Source of the DNA: Gp6-AA40 sp963742105
GTDB lineage: Bacteria > Acidobacteriota > Vicinamibacteria > Vicinamibacterales > UBA2999
Length of the DNA stretch: 64,000 nucleotides
Assembly: GCA_963742105.1 (NCBI GenBank)
Contig: CAVUKN010000007.1
Span: 434,001-498,000 of the forward strand
Direction: 5' to 3'
The notes under the pieces were generated by a model, which was not told the DNA's origin, searched no databases, and saw only the letters and a list, made by a program, of their open reading frames with translations. Position numbers and translations under genes: made by a program. Shown in pieces: positions 7,976-16,358 of the stretch (the first letter of the stretch is position 1; each line of letters begins with the position of its first letter).

Positions 7976-8545
7976 ATGACACACGAAGCGGATCAGATGA
8001 TCGGTGCAGAAGACCAGGAGGCGCTCCTGGCTCTTGCGCGGCGGGCGCTCGACGCGCGCGTTCGACGTCGACCATTGCCCGAGGCGCCGACGGGTGGCGT
8101 CTTCGACGTGCCGTGCGGCGCCTTCGTGACGATTCATCGCGATGGCGTCCTTCGTGGCTGCCTGGGACGTCTGGAACCGTCGGCGCTGTCTGAAACAATC
8201 GTGCACCTTGCCGCCGTCGTGTCCGACTCCGACCCGCGCTTCGAGCCGGTGCGGCCGGAAGAGATCGAGGACCTCGATATCGAGATCTCGGTGCTGACGC
8301 CCGAGCGCGACATCGCGACGGTCGAGGAGATCGAAGTCGGCCGGCACGGCCTGATCGTGGAGCAGGGCTACCATCGCGGGTTGCTCCTGCCCCAGGTCGC
8401 GACAGAGCACGGATGGTCGGTTCCGAGTTTTGTCGAGCACACGTGCCTCAAGGCGGGTCTCCCCCGCGACGCGTGGAGGAAGGGCGCCAGGTTGAAGGTG
8501 TTCGAAGCGGAGGTGTTCGGCGAACGGAAGGCGCGCCGCGTATAG
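7976..8545 (+). CDS. AMMECR1-domain protein (AmmeMemoRadiSam system protein A)
   Basis: The 189-residue product has the AMMECR1 core: GVFDVPCGAFVTIHRDGVLRGC matches the family FVTLxxxGxLRGCIG segment, followed by DPRFEPVRPEEIEDLDIEIS and the ending RKGARLKVFEAEVF. AMMECR1 proteins are conserved from archaea to human and usually sit beside Memo and a radical SAM gene. Here the Memo gene is upstream, but no radical SAM gene is visible. The metal-dependent hydrolase-like membrane gene starts 13 bases after the stop, so a three-gene unit is likely. Molecular function is unknown. Confidence 0.9.
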   Translation: MTHEADQMIGAEDQEALLALARRALDARVRRRPLPEAPTGGVFDVPCGAFVTIHRDGVLRGCLGRLEPSALSETIVHLAAVVSDSDPRFEPVRPEEIEDLDIEISVLTPERDIATVEEIEVGRHGLIVEQGYHRGLLLPQVATEHGWSVPSFVEHTCLKAGLPRDAWRKGARLKVFEAEVFGERKARRV

Positions 8546-8558
8546 TCCTTCTCCGCTG

Positions 8559-9482
8559 ATGGACAACCTGTGCCACACCCTGGTCGGCCTCGCGATGGGC
8601 GAAGCCGGTCTCAAACGGAAGACGCGTTACGGCAACGCGGCGTTGATGATCGCCGCCAACATCCCGGACGTGGATGTGCTCGTCTTTCTCACCGGCACAC
8701 CGTCCGTCGAATTCCGTCGCGGCTGGACACACGGGATCGTCGCCCAGCTGGTGCTCCCCCTGATCACGACGGCGCTGTTCGTCGGCTTCGACCGCCTTCG
8801 GCGCCCCCGCGATTCTGTCCATCGCCCGCCGTTGCGTGTGCCCTGGCTCATCGCGTTGTGCTACGCCGGCCTGTACTCGCACGTCGGGCTCGACTTCCTC
8901 AACAACTATGGCGTGCGGCTGCTTGCCCCGCTCGACTGGCGCTGGTTTTACGGCGACGCGGTGTTCATCGTCGACGTCTGGCTGTGGCTGACGCTCGCCG
9001 CCGGGATCTGGCTGTCGCGACGTCGGGGAACGCCGATCGCTGCGCGCGGCGCGCTGGTATTCGCCGGGTGTTACGTTCTGGCCATGCTCGTGTCCGCACA
9101 GGCGGCGCGTGCCGTGGTCGCGGACGTGTGGCGGACCTCGCGCGGCACGGAGCCCAGGGCGCTGATGGTGGGGCCGCTCCCGCTGACGCCGTTCACTCGA
9201 GCCGTGATCGTCGACGCTGGTGACCACTACGAAACCGGTACGTTTTCCTGGTGGTCCTCCAGCGTCGCGTTTTCGCCCGAACGGATTGCCAAGAACGATC
9301 GCAATCCAGCCGTCGTCGCCGCCAGGCGCACCCGGCTCATCGCCGCGTACCTGGTCTGGGCACGTTTTCCCTATTGGACCGTGATGCCGTCAGCCGACAG
9401 CGTGGAAGTTGGCGTGGCCGACGTGCGGTTTGGTCCCGCGCTCGGCAATCGCATGGCGGCGCGAGTCGTCATTCGTCCCTGA
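8559..9482 (+). CDS. YdjM-type inner-membrane protein (metal-dependent hydrolase family)
   Basis: The 307-residue protein starts MDNLCHTLVGLAMGEAGLKRK, with the His of the family motif followed by NIPDVDVLVF (Asp-x-Asp) and GWTHGIVAQL (His). This set of acidic and His residues recurs in the YdjM/LexA-binding family, annotated as membrane-bound metal-dependent hydrolases. Four or five membrane segments are seen (about 80-110, 125-150, 160-190). The C-terminal soluble part (200-307) is beta-rich. TATAGT at 8541-8546 lies 12 bases before the ATG. Its 3' end overlaps the convergent endonuclease IV gene by 14 bases. Confidence 0.8.
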   Translation: MDNLCHTLVGLAMGEAGLKRKTRYGNAALMIAANIPDVDVLVFLTGTPSVEFRRGWTHGIVAQLVLPLITTALFVGFDRLRRPRDSVHRPPLRVPWLIALCYAGLYSHVGLDFLNNYGVRLLAPLDWRWFYGDAVFIVDVWLWLTLAAGIWLSRRRGTPIAARGALVFAGCYVLAMLVSAQAARAVVADVWRTSRGTEPRALMVGPLPLTPFTRAVIVDAGDHYETGTFSWWSSSVAFSPERIAKNDRNPAVVAARRTRLIAAYLVWARFPYWTVMPSADSVEVGVADVRFGPALGNRMAARVVIRP

Positions 9483-10344
9483 GCCGCCGGAGCGTATCGA
9501 GATTCCTCTGATCGTACGGGTCGAGGACAACCTGATTCGGTCGCTCCGCGTTTCGCGATTTCGCTGTTTCGATCAGGATCGGCAACGTGGTGAATCGCGG
9601 GTCATGCAGCAGCCGGCGGAACGGTTCCAGGCCGAGGCACCCATCACCGATGTGTTCGTGCCGGTCGACACGGCTGCCGCACGGTTTCTTGGAGTCGTTT
9701 CCGTGGAACGCCTTCAACCGATCGAGACCGACGCTGCGGTCGAAGGCCGCGAACGTGTCGCGGTATCCCTGTTCCGTGACGATGTCGTATCCCGACGCGA
9801 TCAGGTGACAGGTGTCGAGGCAGACTCCGACCCGGGGCGAGCCATCGAGATGCTCGAGGATCGTCGCGAGGTGCTCGAAGCGGTGGCCGACCGTGCGGCC
9901 CTGCCCTGCCGTGTGCTCGAGCAGCACCATCGTGCGTCGCCGTGGCCTGGCGGCGAAGGCTGCGCGTATCGACTCTGCGATGAGCCGTAGCGCATCCTCC
10001 TCCGTCCCTGCCGTGCACGTCCCGGGATGGATGACGACCCCGAGCAGTCCGAGGGCGTCGGCGCGATCCAGTTCGTCCGCGAACGCGGCGGCTGACTGGT
10101 CGCGCAGTCCTGGCGCGGTGGTCGCCAGGTTGATCAAGTAGCTCGCATGCGAGACGACGGGCGTAATGTCTGCCGCCGCGATCGCTTTCCGGAAGGCTGC
10201 GATCTCGAGCGGATCCAGCGGCTTGCCTTTCCACTGGCTCGCGTTCTTGGTGAAAACCTGCAGTGCTTCGCATCCGTGGAGGCGCGCGCGCTCAACTGCC
10301 CTGGATACGCCGCCAGCCACGGACATGTGGGCCCCAATCCGCAT
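9469..10344 (-). CDS. nfo: Deoxyribonuclease IV (endonuclease IV, AP endonuclease)
   Basis: Nfo cuts DNA 5' of abasic sites in base excision repair, using three zinc ions in a TIM barrel. The 291 residues start MRIGAHMSVAGG, the typical entry, followed by LQVFTKNASQW, VIHPGTC (zinc His), LLEHTAGQG (zinc Glu), VGVCLDTCHLIASGYD (Asp-Thr-Cys-His) and HGNDSKKPCGSRVDRHEHIG with the last zinc ligands. Every ligand motif is present, so the enzyme should be active. It reads toward the YdjM-type gene and overlaps its end by 14 bases. Confidence 0.95.
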   Translation of the reverse strand: MRIGAHMSVAGGVSRAVERARLHGCEALQVFTKNASQWKGKPLDPLEIAAFRKAIAAADITPVVSHASYLINLATTAPGLRDQSAAAFADELDRADALGLLGVVIHPGTCTAGTEEDALRLIAESIRAAFAARPRRRTMVLLEHTAGQGRTVGHRFEHLATILEHLDGSPRVGVCLDTCHLIASGYDIVTEQGYRDTFAAFDRSVGLDRLKAFHGNDSKKPCGSRVDRHEHIGDGCLGLEPFRRLLHDPRFTTLPILIETAKSRNAERPNQVVLDPYDQRNLDTLRRLRDE

Positions 10345-10375
10345 TCGACGCCCTCAGTGTGGCAGACGAGAGGAC

Positions 10376-10452
10376 ATTGAGGATTGACCAATCTCAGCAT
10401 CGGAGAATGGTTTTCAAATGTTTCAATGTTCAGATTGGTCAATCTTCAATGG
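10376..10452. repeat. Mirrored repeat, GATTGACCAATCT arms
   Basis: ATTGAGGATTGACCAATCT (about 10376-10394) is matched by AGATTGGTCAATCTTCAAT (10432-10450), its near-exact reverse complement, around a loop of about 38 bases. It lies in the divergent gap upstream of both nfo and the small membrane gene. Confidence 0.75.
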
Positions 10453-10500
10453 CTTGTGGTACGCCGTTTGCCTTTTTGGTGAGCCGAGGAGGGAATCGAC

Positions 10501-10650
10501 ATGCTCTGGACGCTCATCGTCCTCTTGTTGTTGTTCTGGGTCTTGGGTTTCGCGTTCCACATTGCGGGCGGCATCATTCACGTGCTGCTGGTCATCGCGC
10601 TGGTCCTGTTCCTGGTCAATCTGATCAGCGGGCGGCGGACGGTCGTATAA
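10501..10650 (+). CDS. Lmo0937-type small membrane protein
   Basis: A 49-residue gene with ATG 10501 preceded by a strong Shine-Dalgarno site (GAGGAGGG, about 6 bases upstream). The product (MLWTLIVLLLLFWVLGFAFH, then IAGGIIHVLLVIALVLFLVN, ending ISGRRTVV) has two membrane helices with a GG turn. This matches the tiny Lmo0937-family membrane proteins widespread in bacteria and of unknown role, often near stress genes. It is below the usual gene-caller length but the ribosome site and family pattern support it. Confidence 0.82.
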   Translation: MLWTLIVLLLLFWVLGFAFHIAGGIIHVLLVIALVLFLVNLISGRRTVV

Positions 10651-10652
10651 AG

Positions 10653-10790
10653 AAGGTTCGAAGTTCGAAGTGGGAAGTAGGTTCAGAGGTGGGAGGTCCA
10701 GACTGTAGCCTTTCCGGCTCGCCGCAAGGTCGAAGTACACTGAAACTTTCAAGTTACGTCTAACCTTTTACTTCTCACTTCAAACTTCCC
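10653..10790. repeat. Mirrored heptamer array, GAAGTTC arms
   Basis: The left arm GAAGTTC, GAAGTTC, GAAGTGG, GAAGTAG (10655-10682) faces a right arm CTTTTAC, TTCTCAC, TTCAAAC, TTCCC (about 10762-10789). Between them lies a short GTAGCCTTTCCGGCTCGCC palindrome. The right arm runs up to the TTG start of the next gene. Confidence 0.72.
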
Positions 10791-11489
10791 TTGGACGTCT
10801 TTGTCATTCCGGCAGGGCCCGACCGGTACGAGCTCTACTGCGAGCAGCCGTTCACGGCTGAACCAGCGGCCGCATCCGTCGACGACAGCCTGACGGGGCG
10901 GTTAAAGCGGCGGTTCGAGGACTTGCTGCGTCGCGCCGAGCAGTGGGAACCGCCCACTGCAGGCGATTCTTCGCGCAACTTGATCACCCGCGTCCAGGAC
11001 AAGGCAATGGCGTGGGTAGCTGAGCGCGTCGTTGAGCAACGGCTACTGTGGAATCTTCGGCGCGAAACGGCGGTGACGGCCATCCATCCCGATGACCTCT
11101 CAGCTCAGACGGCTCGAAGCATTATCGACCGCGCCCTGAAGCAGGATGAGGAACGGCATTCCTACTGGGTATGGGTGGACGGCGTTCTCTTCGTGGTCAC
11201 CTTTGTGGGACTCGGTCCGCTGTTTCTGCTTATTCCGGGCATCGCCAATCTGCCGGCGATCTACTTCGGGTTCCGGACCGCCGGGCACTGGTACTCACGC
11301 GGTGGGGCGAAGCATGGACTCCGCGCGGTGACGTGGATCACACAGCCGTGTGCGCCGCTGACGGAGTTGCGCCAGATCGCGACGCTGCCTCCCGGGGTAG
11401 GAGAACGGCGGCTGGACGAAATAGCGGTGAGCCTCGGCTTACACAATCTCGGGTCCTTTTACGACCGCGTGAGCAGGGCATCCCTGTAA
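10791..11489 (+). CDS. K+/H+ exchange-related (Mit_KHE1-like) membrane protein
   Basis: The 232-residue protein starts at TTG 10791, which gives MDVFVIPAGPDRYELYCE, the typical beginning of this family. The first half is helical and charged. One hydrophobic hairpin follows (about 127-165: VWVDGVLFVVTFVGLGPLFLLIPGIANLPAIYF), then a soluble tail. It resembles the mitochondrial K+/H+ exchange-related domain, whose bacterial members are uncharacterised. lpxD starts 10 bases after the stop. Start choice is uncertain because the repeat array abuts it. Confidence 0.68.
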   Translation: MDVFVIPAGPDRYELYCEQPFTAEPAAASVDDSLTGRLKRRFEDLLRRAEQWEPPTAGDSSRNLITRVQDKAMAWVAERVVEQRLLWNLRRETAVTAIHPDDLSAQTARSIIDRALKQDEERHSYWVWVDGVLFVVTFVGLGPLFLLIPGIANLPAIYFGFRTAGHWYSRGGAKHGLRAVTWITQPCAPLTELRQIATLPPGVGERRLDEIAVSLGLHNLGSFYDRVSRASL

Positions 11490-11492
11490 GAT
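11487..11492 (+). promoter_or_regulatory. Putative -10 box of leaderless lpxD transcript (TAAGAT)
   Basis: TAAGAT ends 7 bases before the lpxD GTG, inside the stop-codon region of the preceding gene. No Shine-Dalgarno site precedes the GTG. Confidence 0.45.
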
Positions 11493-11499
11493 TGGCGCT

Positions 11500-12531
11500 G
11501 TGAAGCTCGCTGAGCTGGCCGCCAGGCTCGACTGTCGTCTCGACGGCGACGGCGATGTCGAGATAACGCGCGTTGCCGGTATTCACGAGGCGCGTCCGGG
11601 GGACGTGACCTTTCTGGCCAACCGCAAGTACGAAAAGGCGCTGGCGAATACCCTGGCCTCGGCGGTGATCGCGCGGGAGGGTGCACCTGCGGCACCATGC
11701 GCAATGCTGCGCGCGCCCGATCCGTATCTGGCCTTTGCGCGCGCCGTCGGCATCTTCGCGCCGAACTCGCGGCCTCGCCCCGGGGTGCATCCCCTCGCCG
11801 CAATCGCCTCCGACGCCGCGCTGGGTCAGGACGTGTCCATCGGTCCGTTCGTCTCGGTGGGGGAGGGCACCGTCATCGGCGATCGCACGTTGGTGTATCC
11901 CAACGTCACTATTGGCCCTGGCGTTCGCATTGGCGACGACTGCGTCATTCACTCCAACGTGGCGGTTCGCGAGCGGGTGACGCTCGGGCACCGCGTCGTG
12001 CTGCAGAACGGTGTCGTCATCGGCGGTGACGGCTACGGCTTTGTTCGACGCGGCGATGGCACGCACGAGAAGATCCCGCAGGTGGCCACCGTCGTCATCG
12101 AGGACGACGTGGAGCTCGGTGCGAACACGACCGTGGATCGACCGGCCGTCGGCGAAACCCGGATCAAGTCCGGCACCAAGATCGACAACCTCGTCCAGAT
12201 TGCCCATGGGGTCACCGTCGGTCGCAATGTCCTGATGGCCGCCCAGGTCGGAATCGCTGGCAGCACCGAGATTGAGGACGACGTCATGTTCGGCGGGCAG
12301 GTGGGGGTGGGCGGGCACCTCACGATTGGCCGCGGCGTCATTGCTGTCGGTCAATCAGGGGTTACCAACTCGCTCGAGGCGGGAGCGATGGTGGCGGGCT
12401 ACCCGGCCATCGGCGCCCAGGAATGGCGGAAGGCATCCGCGGTCTTCCGCCGACTGCCTGAACTGAAGCGCCGTCTGGAAGCGCTCGAAGCGCGGCTCGC
12501 GGAGCTCACCGGCAGCGACGGCGGTCAGTAG
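11500..12531 (+). CDS. lpxD: UDP-3-O-acyl-glucosamine N-acyltransferase
   Basis: LpxD adds the second acyl chain in lipid A synthesis. The 343-residue protein has the N-terminal uridine-binding domain (MKLAELAARLDCRLDGDGDV..., with VTFLANRKYEKAL), then a left-handed beta-helix of hexapeptide repeats (about 100-300), and a C-terminal helix. The catalytic His lies in NLVQIAHGVTVGRN (about residue 236). GGDGYGFV is the conserved lipid-binding loop. The start is GTG, preceded by TAAGAT at a 7-base distance. lpxB lies 3.8 kb downstream on the same strand, separated by two M16 peptidase genes; fabZ and lpxA, often adjacent, are absent. Confidence 0.96.
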   Translation: MKLAELAARLDCRLDGDGDVEITRVAGIHEARPGDVTFLANRKYEKALANTLASAVIAREGAPAAPCAMLRAPDPYLAFARAVGIFAPNSRPRPGVHPLAAIASDAALGQDVSIGPFVSVGEGTVIGDRTLVYPNVTIGPGVRIGDDCVIHSNVAVRERVTLGHRVVLQNGVVIGGDGYGFVRRGDGTHEKIPQVATVVIEDDVELGANTTVDRPAVGETRIKSGTKIDNLVQIAHGVTVGRNVLMAAQVGIAGSTEIEDDVMFGGQVGVGGHLTIGRGVIAVGQSGVTNSLEAGAMVAGYPAIGAQEWRKASAVFRRLPELKRRLEALEARLAELTGSDGGQ

Positions 12532-12561
12532 GAATCCCGCCGGTCGGCCGCGTCTTTCATC

Positions 12562-12567
12562 GATAAT
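12562..12567 (+). promoter_or_regulatory. Putative -10 box of leaderless M16 peptidase transcript (GATAAT)
   Basis: GATAAT ends 6 bases before ATG 12574. It fits the xAnnnT/6-7 base rule seen before other starts in the window. Confidence 0.45.
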
Positions 12568-12573
12568 CGGAAG

Positions 12574-13936
12574 ATGCGCGTGACCCTGCGGCAGTGTCGG
12601 CCGCTTCTCCTGGCGCTGCTGGTCGGCGCGCACGGATCGGTACCGGCCGTTCATGCGGCCGTGCGTCCTCCCAAGCTGCAATACAACCTGTCGATTCTCC
12701 CGAACGGCCTCAAGGTGATCCTGTCGGAGGACCATTCCACGCCAATCGTGCACGTCGCGGTGTGGTATCACGTCGGCTCGAAGAACGAGCGGCCCGGCCG
12801 CACCGGCTTCGCCCATCTGTTTGAGCACATGATGTTCAAGGGCTCGAAGAACGTCGAGCCGGAGGCGCACACGTCCATCATCGCGAGCGTCGGCGGGCGC
12901 AGCAACGCCTACACCACAGAAGACGAGACGGTGTTCTGGGAGACCTTGCCGGCCCAGTACCTCCCTCTGGCGCTGTGGCTCGAAGCGGATCGGATGGCCA
13001 CGCTGCGCGTGGACGAAGCCGCGTTCCGGCGCGAGCGTGAGGTGGTCAAGGAAGAACGCCGGATGCGCGTCGAGAATCAGCCGTACGGCCGGTTGAACGA
13101 GATCATCTACGAGCAGGCGTTTACGACGCACCCGTACAAACACCCGACCATCGGGAGCATGGCAGATCTCGAGGCGGCATCGATCGCGGACGTCCGCGAG
13201 TTTCACGAGACCTTCTATGTGCCCGAGAACGCGACGATCGCGATCGTCGGCGACTTCGACTCGGTGCAGGCGGCCCAGCTCGTACGACAGTACTTCAGGG
13301 CGCGTTCCAAAGGCGACGGGACCGCTGCCCCGCGACATCCCCAGGGAACCGCCGCAGACGAAGGAGCGGCGGGTGGTGATCGAAGAAGCCTGGCCGCTGC
13401 CGGCCGTGGTGGTCGCGTACCACGTGACCTACGACGGCCATGCAGACTCATACCCGCTGCACATCACGTCGAAAATCCTGTCCGACGGGCAGAGCGCGCG
13501 GATTCCGCGCGAGCTCGTCTACAAGAAGCGGCTGGCGCTGACGGCGTTCGGTAGCGGGAACATTACAGAAGATCCCAACCTGTTCTACGCCGTCGCGCTC
13601 GTGCAGCCCGGTCAGACGCCCGCGGCCGCTGAGGCGGCCTTGATCGCCGAGTTCGAGCGGCTCAAACAGGAGCCGGTCACCGAGGCCGAGTTGCAGCGCG
13701 CCAAGAACCAATGGGCCCGCGACTACATCATCGGTCGCGAGACCGACGAGGACAAGGCGCGCCACCTGGCACATGCCGTCGTCATCCACAACGACATCAC
13801 AACGGCAGACGGCGAGTTCGACATCTTCATGCGCACCACGATTGCTGACGTGCAGCGCGTGGCGCGAACGTATTTCACGGAGAACAACCGCGTCGTGCTC
13901 CACATCTTGCCGAAGTCACAGCAGGGTTCGAGATGA
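12574..13936 (+). pseudogene. M16 zinc peptidase, catalytic member of the pair; frame broken by one base
   Basis: The product begins with a signal peptide (LLLALLVGAHGSVPAVHA) and an M16 domain with the inverted zinc motif HLFEHMMFKG (HxxEH), the downstream Glu region (EREVVKEERRMRVENQPYG) and the R/Y segment later. At 13297 one extra A breaks the frame. Without it the sequence reads QYFGRVPKATGPLPRDIPRE, which restores the family YFG motif and runs on in the other frame to the stop at 13936. An M16 protease of this type works in the periplasm or on the outer membrane and normally pairs with a non-catalytic partner, which is the next gene (overlap ATGA). Apart from the one base it looks intact. 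Confidence 0.85.
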
Positions 13937-16347
13937 AACTCCCACCTCCGAACGTCTGGCACTGGTCCAACTCCCCAGCAGCCGCGTGTGCGACCGGCCA
14001 TTTGGGAGTTGCGAGCTGGCTCGCCGCTCTGTTGGCAGTCTTCGCGCTCGCCTCGCCGCTCTTTGCTCAGGCGAACGGTTGGCCGGTCGAAGCGCCGCCG
14101 CGGCCGCTTCCCGCTCGTGAGGTCAAGTTCCCGCCCTACGAGATCCGCACGCTCGCTAACGGCATGCAGGTCATCGCCGTGTCGCATCACGAACAGCCGT
14201 CGGTGGCGATGCGGTTGCTGGTCCGCGCCGGGGCGGCGCAGGACCCCGAAAAGAAGGCGGGCGTCTCGTATTTGACCGCCCACATGCTGGATCAGGGGAC
14301 ACGCACCAGGAGCGCCGAACAGATCGCCGACGACATCGATTCGATCGGGGGCCTGCTCACCACCGGTGCGGCCTCGGACGTCACCTTCGCCAACATCATC
14401 GTGATGAAGGACTCCTTCGCCGTCGGCATGGCGCAGCTCTACGACATCGTCCACGATCCGGCATTCACGGGCGGAGAGATCGAGCGACAGAAGGAGCAGG
14501 CGATCTCATCCCTGCGCGTCAATAGCGACGATCCCGACTACGTGGCCGGCGTGCTGATCGACCGCCTCGTGTTCGGGTTCCATCCCTATGGTCTGCCGGG
14601 TACCGGCACGCCGGAGACGCTGAGCGCCATCACGCGTGAGGACCTGCAGGCCTTTCACTCGCGCTACTTCGTTCCCAACAACATGATCCTCGCAGTCGTC
14701 GGCGACGTGACCGGCGACGAGGCGTTCGCGATGGCGGACAAGGTGTTCGGCCGGTGGCCCCGCGCCGAGGTGGCAACTCCCCGGCCGCCGGATCCGCCCC
14801 CACCAACCCGCCGCATCGTGATCGTCGACAAGCCGGACGCGGTGCAGACGGAAATCCGTGTCGGCCAGCTGGCGATCCCGAGGAAGCATCCGGATTATCT
14901 GGCCTGGGATCTCACCGTGAAGATCCTGGGCGGGGAAGGCGCGAACCGATTGCATCAGGTGCTGCGGTCGCAGCGTGGCCTCACCTATGGAGCCTCCGCC
15001 GACGTCGACGCGATGAAGGACGCCGGCGATTACATCGCTGAAACCGACACGCGAACCGAGACGACGGGCGAAGCACTCCGATTGATGGTCGAGGAGTTTT
15101 CCACACTGCAGCGGCAGCGCGTCTTCGAGCGTGAACTGGCTGACGTGCAGGCGTATCTCGCCGGCAGCTTCCCCCTGACGATTGAGACGCCGAACGACAT
15201 CGCCACGCAGATTTTGAATACCGCGTTCTACGACTTACCGGTGCAGGACCTGGCGACGTACCGCGAGCGGGTAATGGCGGTCACGCCCGATGATGTGCTT
15301 CGAGTGGCGCGACAGTACATCCACCCGGATCGCCTGTCGATCGTGCTGGTCGGCAACGCCCGGGCGTTCATTCCGCAGCTGCAGTCCGTCGGCTTCACCG
15401 ATTTCGAGATCATCCCGCTGCCGCAGCTCGATCTGATGTCGGCGACGCTCAGACGGGATGAAAAGAACGCGTCGTTCGGAACGTTCGGGACGTTCGGATC
15501 GTTCGACTCGTTCGAGTCGTTCGGCAGCTTACGAGTCAGGCGCGTGGCGTATTCGCCGCAGCAGACTAATCCCCGCGCCGGCGGACCCGCGCGAGGGGGG
15601 CAGCCAAGCGGCGGTACGAACCCGAACGGGTCGAACGTCTCGAACGACCCGAACGGTTCGAACGATTCGAACGGCTCAGCTCTCCTCCGCCAGGTCGTGG
15701 ACGCGAAAGGAGGGCTCGCGGCGCTGAAAGGCGTGAAGACAGTGATTGCCGAAGCGGAAACCCGCATTCTCACCCAGCAGCCAATCGCGTCCACGACACG
15801 CACCTACGTGGTGTATCCCGATCGGTTTCGCGTCGATGCGACCATTCCCGACCCGAGTGGGGCGGGGCGGGCAGCCGAGGTGACGCAGACCTACAATGCC
15901 GGCCGTGCCTGGATCAAGGATCCGAGCGGCGTGCACGAACCGCCCGCCGAGATGTTGGGCGATTTCGCCGCCAGCGTGCGCCGGGATACGTTTCCGATGC
16001 TGATCGACGCGGCGGAAGGGCGGCTGACCGTGCGCCGGCTTGCCGATGAGAAGAGCGGAACGCAGACCCTGCGCGTACTGGAACTTCGTGGGCCGAATCT
16101 CGATCCGGTGCGGCTTTATATCGACAGTGATGACCTGATTGCGAAGCAGTCCTACTCGACGCCAGGCCCAGATGGCAAGCCGGGCACGACCGAGGAAATC
16201 TATTCGGACTACCGCGTCGTCAACGGCATCCGCGTTCCATTCGAAACCCAGCTCGCCCGCGCCGGCAGCCCGATGCTGCGACGAACGCTGACGAAGGTCA
16301 CGTTCAACGCGACGGTCGATCCCTCGACGTTCGACAAGCCGCGGTAG
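13933..16347 (+). CDS. Non-catalytic M16 peptidase-like protein fused to an outer-membrane lipoprotein-sorting-like domain
   Basis: This 804-residue protein couples to the preceding M16 gene through an ATGA overlap. Residues 1-42 contain a hydrophobic leader (LAALLAVFALASPLFAQA), preceded by residues encoded by a copy of an intergenic repeat. The M16 part (about 50-510) has YLTAHMLDQGT where the zinc motif should be, so HxxEH is lost; it is the inactive subunit of a heterodimer. A repeat-encoded linker (513-581) rich in Phe-Gly-Ser-Asn joins it to a domain like LolA/outer-membrane lipoprotein-sorting proteins (about 583-804: VDAKGGLAALKGVKTVIAE ... FRVDATI ... DPVRLYIDSDDLIAKQ). The gene lies between lpxD and lpxB, suggesting cell-envelope quality control. 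Role inferred. Confidence 0.85.
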   Translation: MKLPPPNVWHWSNSPAAACATGHLGVASWLAALLAVFALASPLFAQANGWPVEAPPRPLPAREVKFPPYEIRTLANGMQVIAVSHHEQPSVAMRLLVRAGAAQDPEKKAGVSYLTAHMLDQGTRTRSAEQIADDIDSIGGLLTTGAASDVTFANIIVMKDSFAVGMAQLYDIVHDPAFTGGEIERQKEQAISSLRVNSDDPDYVAGVLIDRLVFGFHPYGLPGTGTPETLSAITREDLQAFHSRYFVPNNMILAVVGDVTGDEAFAMADKVFGRWPRAEVATPRPPDPPPPTRRIVIVDKPDAVQTEIRVGQLAIPRKHPDYLAWDLTVKILGGEGANRLHQVLRSQRGLTYGASADVDAMKDAGDYIAETDTRTETTGEALRLMVEEFSTLQRQRVFERELADVQAYLAGSFPLTIETPNDIATQILNTAFYDLPVQDLATYRERVMAVTPDDVLRVARQYIHPDRLSIVLVGNARAFIPQLQSVGFTDFEIIPLPQLDLMSATLRRDEKNASFGTFGTFGSFDSFESFGSLRVRRVAYSPQQTNPRAGGPARGGQPSGGTNPNGSNVSNDPNGSNDSNGSALLRQVVDAKGGLAALKGVKTVIAEAETRILTQQPIASTTRTYVVYPDRFRVDATIPDPSGAGRAAEVTQTYNAGRAWIKDPSGVHEPPAEMLGDFAASVRRDTFPMLIDAAEGRLTVRRLADEKSGTQTLRVLELRGPNLDPVRLYIDSDDLIAKQSYSTPGPDGKPGTTEEIYSDYRVVNGIRVPFETQLARAGSPMLRRTLTKVTFNATVDPSTFDKPR
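13936..13978 (+). repeat. Translated copy of the CAACTCC element in an M16 leader
   Basis: Bases 13936-13978 align with the left arm of the element at 19864 with about four mismatches (shared run CTGGTCCAACTCCC). Near 14005 TTTGGGAGTTGCGAGCTGG resembles the right arm. The copy encodes about residues 2-24. Confidence 0.7.
15471..15676 (+). repeat. Mirrored nine-base array translated in an M16 linker
   Basis: The left arm repeats GTTCGGAAC, GTTCGGGAC, GTTCGGATC, GTTCGACTC, GTTCGAGTC, GTTCGGCAG (period 9). The right arm (15616-15676) repeats CCGAACGGG, TCGAACGTC, TCGAACGAC, CCGAACGGT, TCGAACGAT, TCGAACGGC, its reverse-complement family. It keeps the frame and encodes Phe-Gly-Thr/Ser and Asn-Gly-Ser repeats. 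Confidence 0.85.
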
Positions 16348-16358
16348 CGCGATCCCGA

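Noticed and set aside
8448..9227. 259-residue minus-strand ORF over the YdjM-type gene
   Set aside because: Antisense to a gene with clear membrane helices and metal motif; no own signal.
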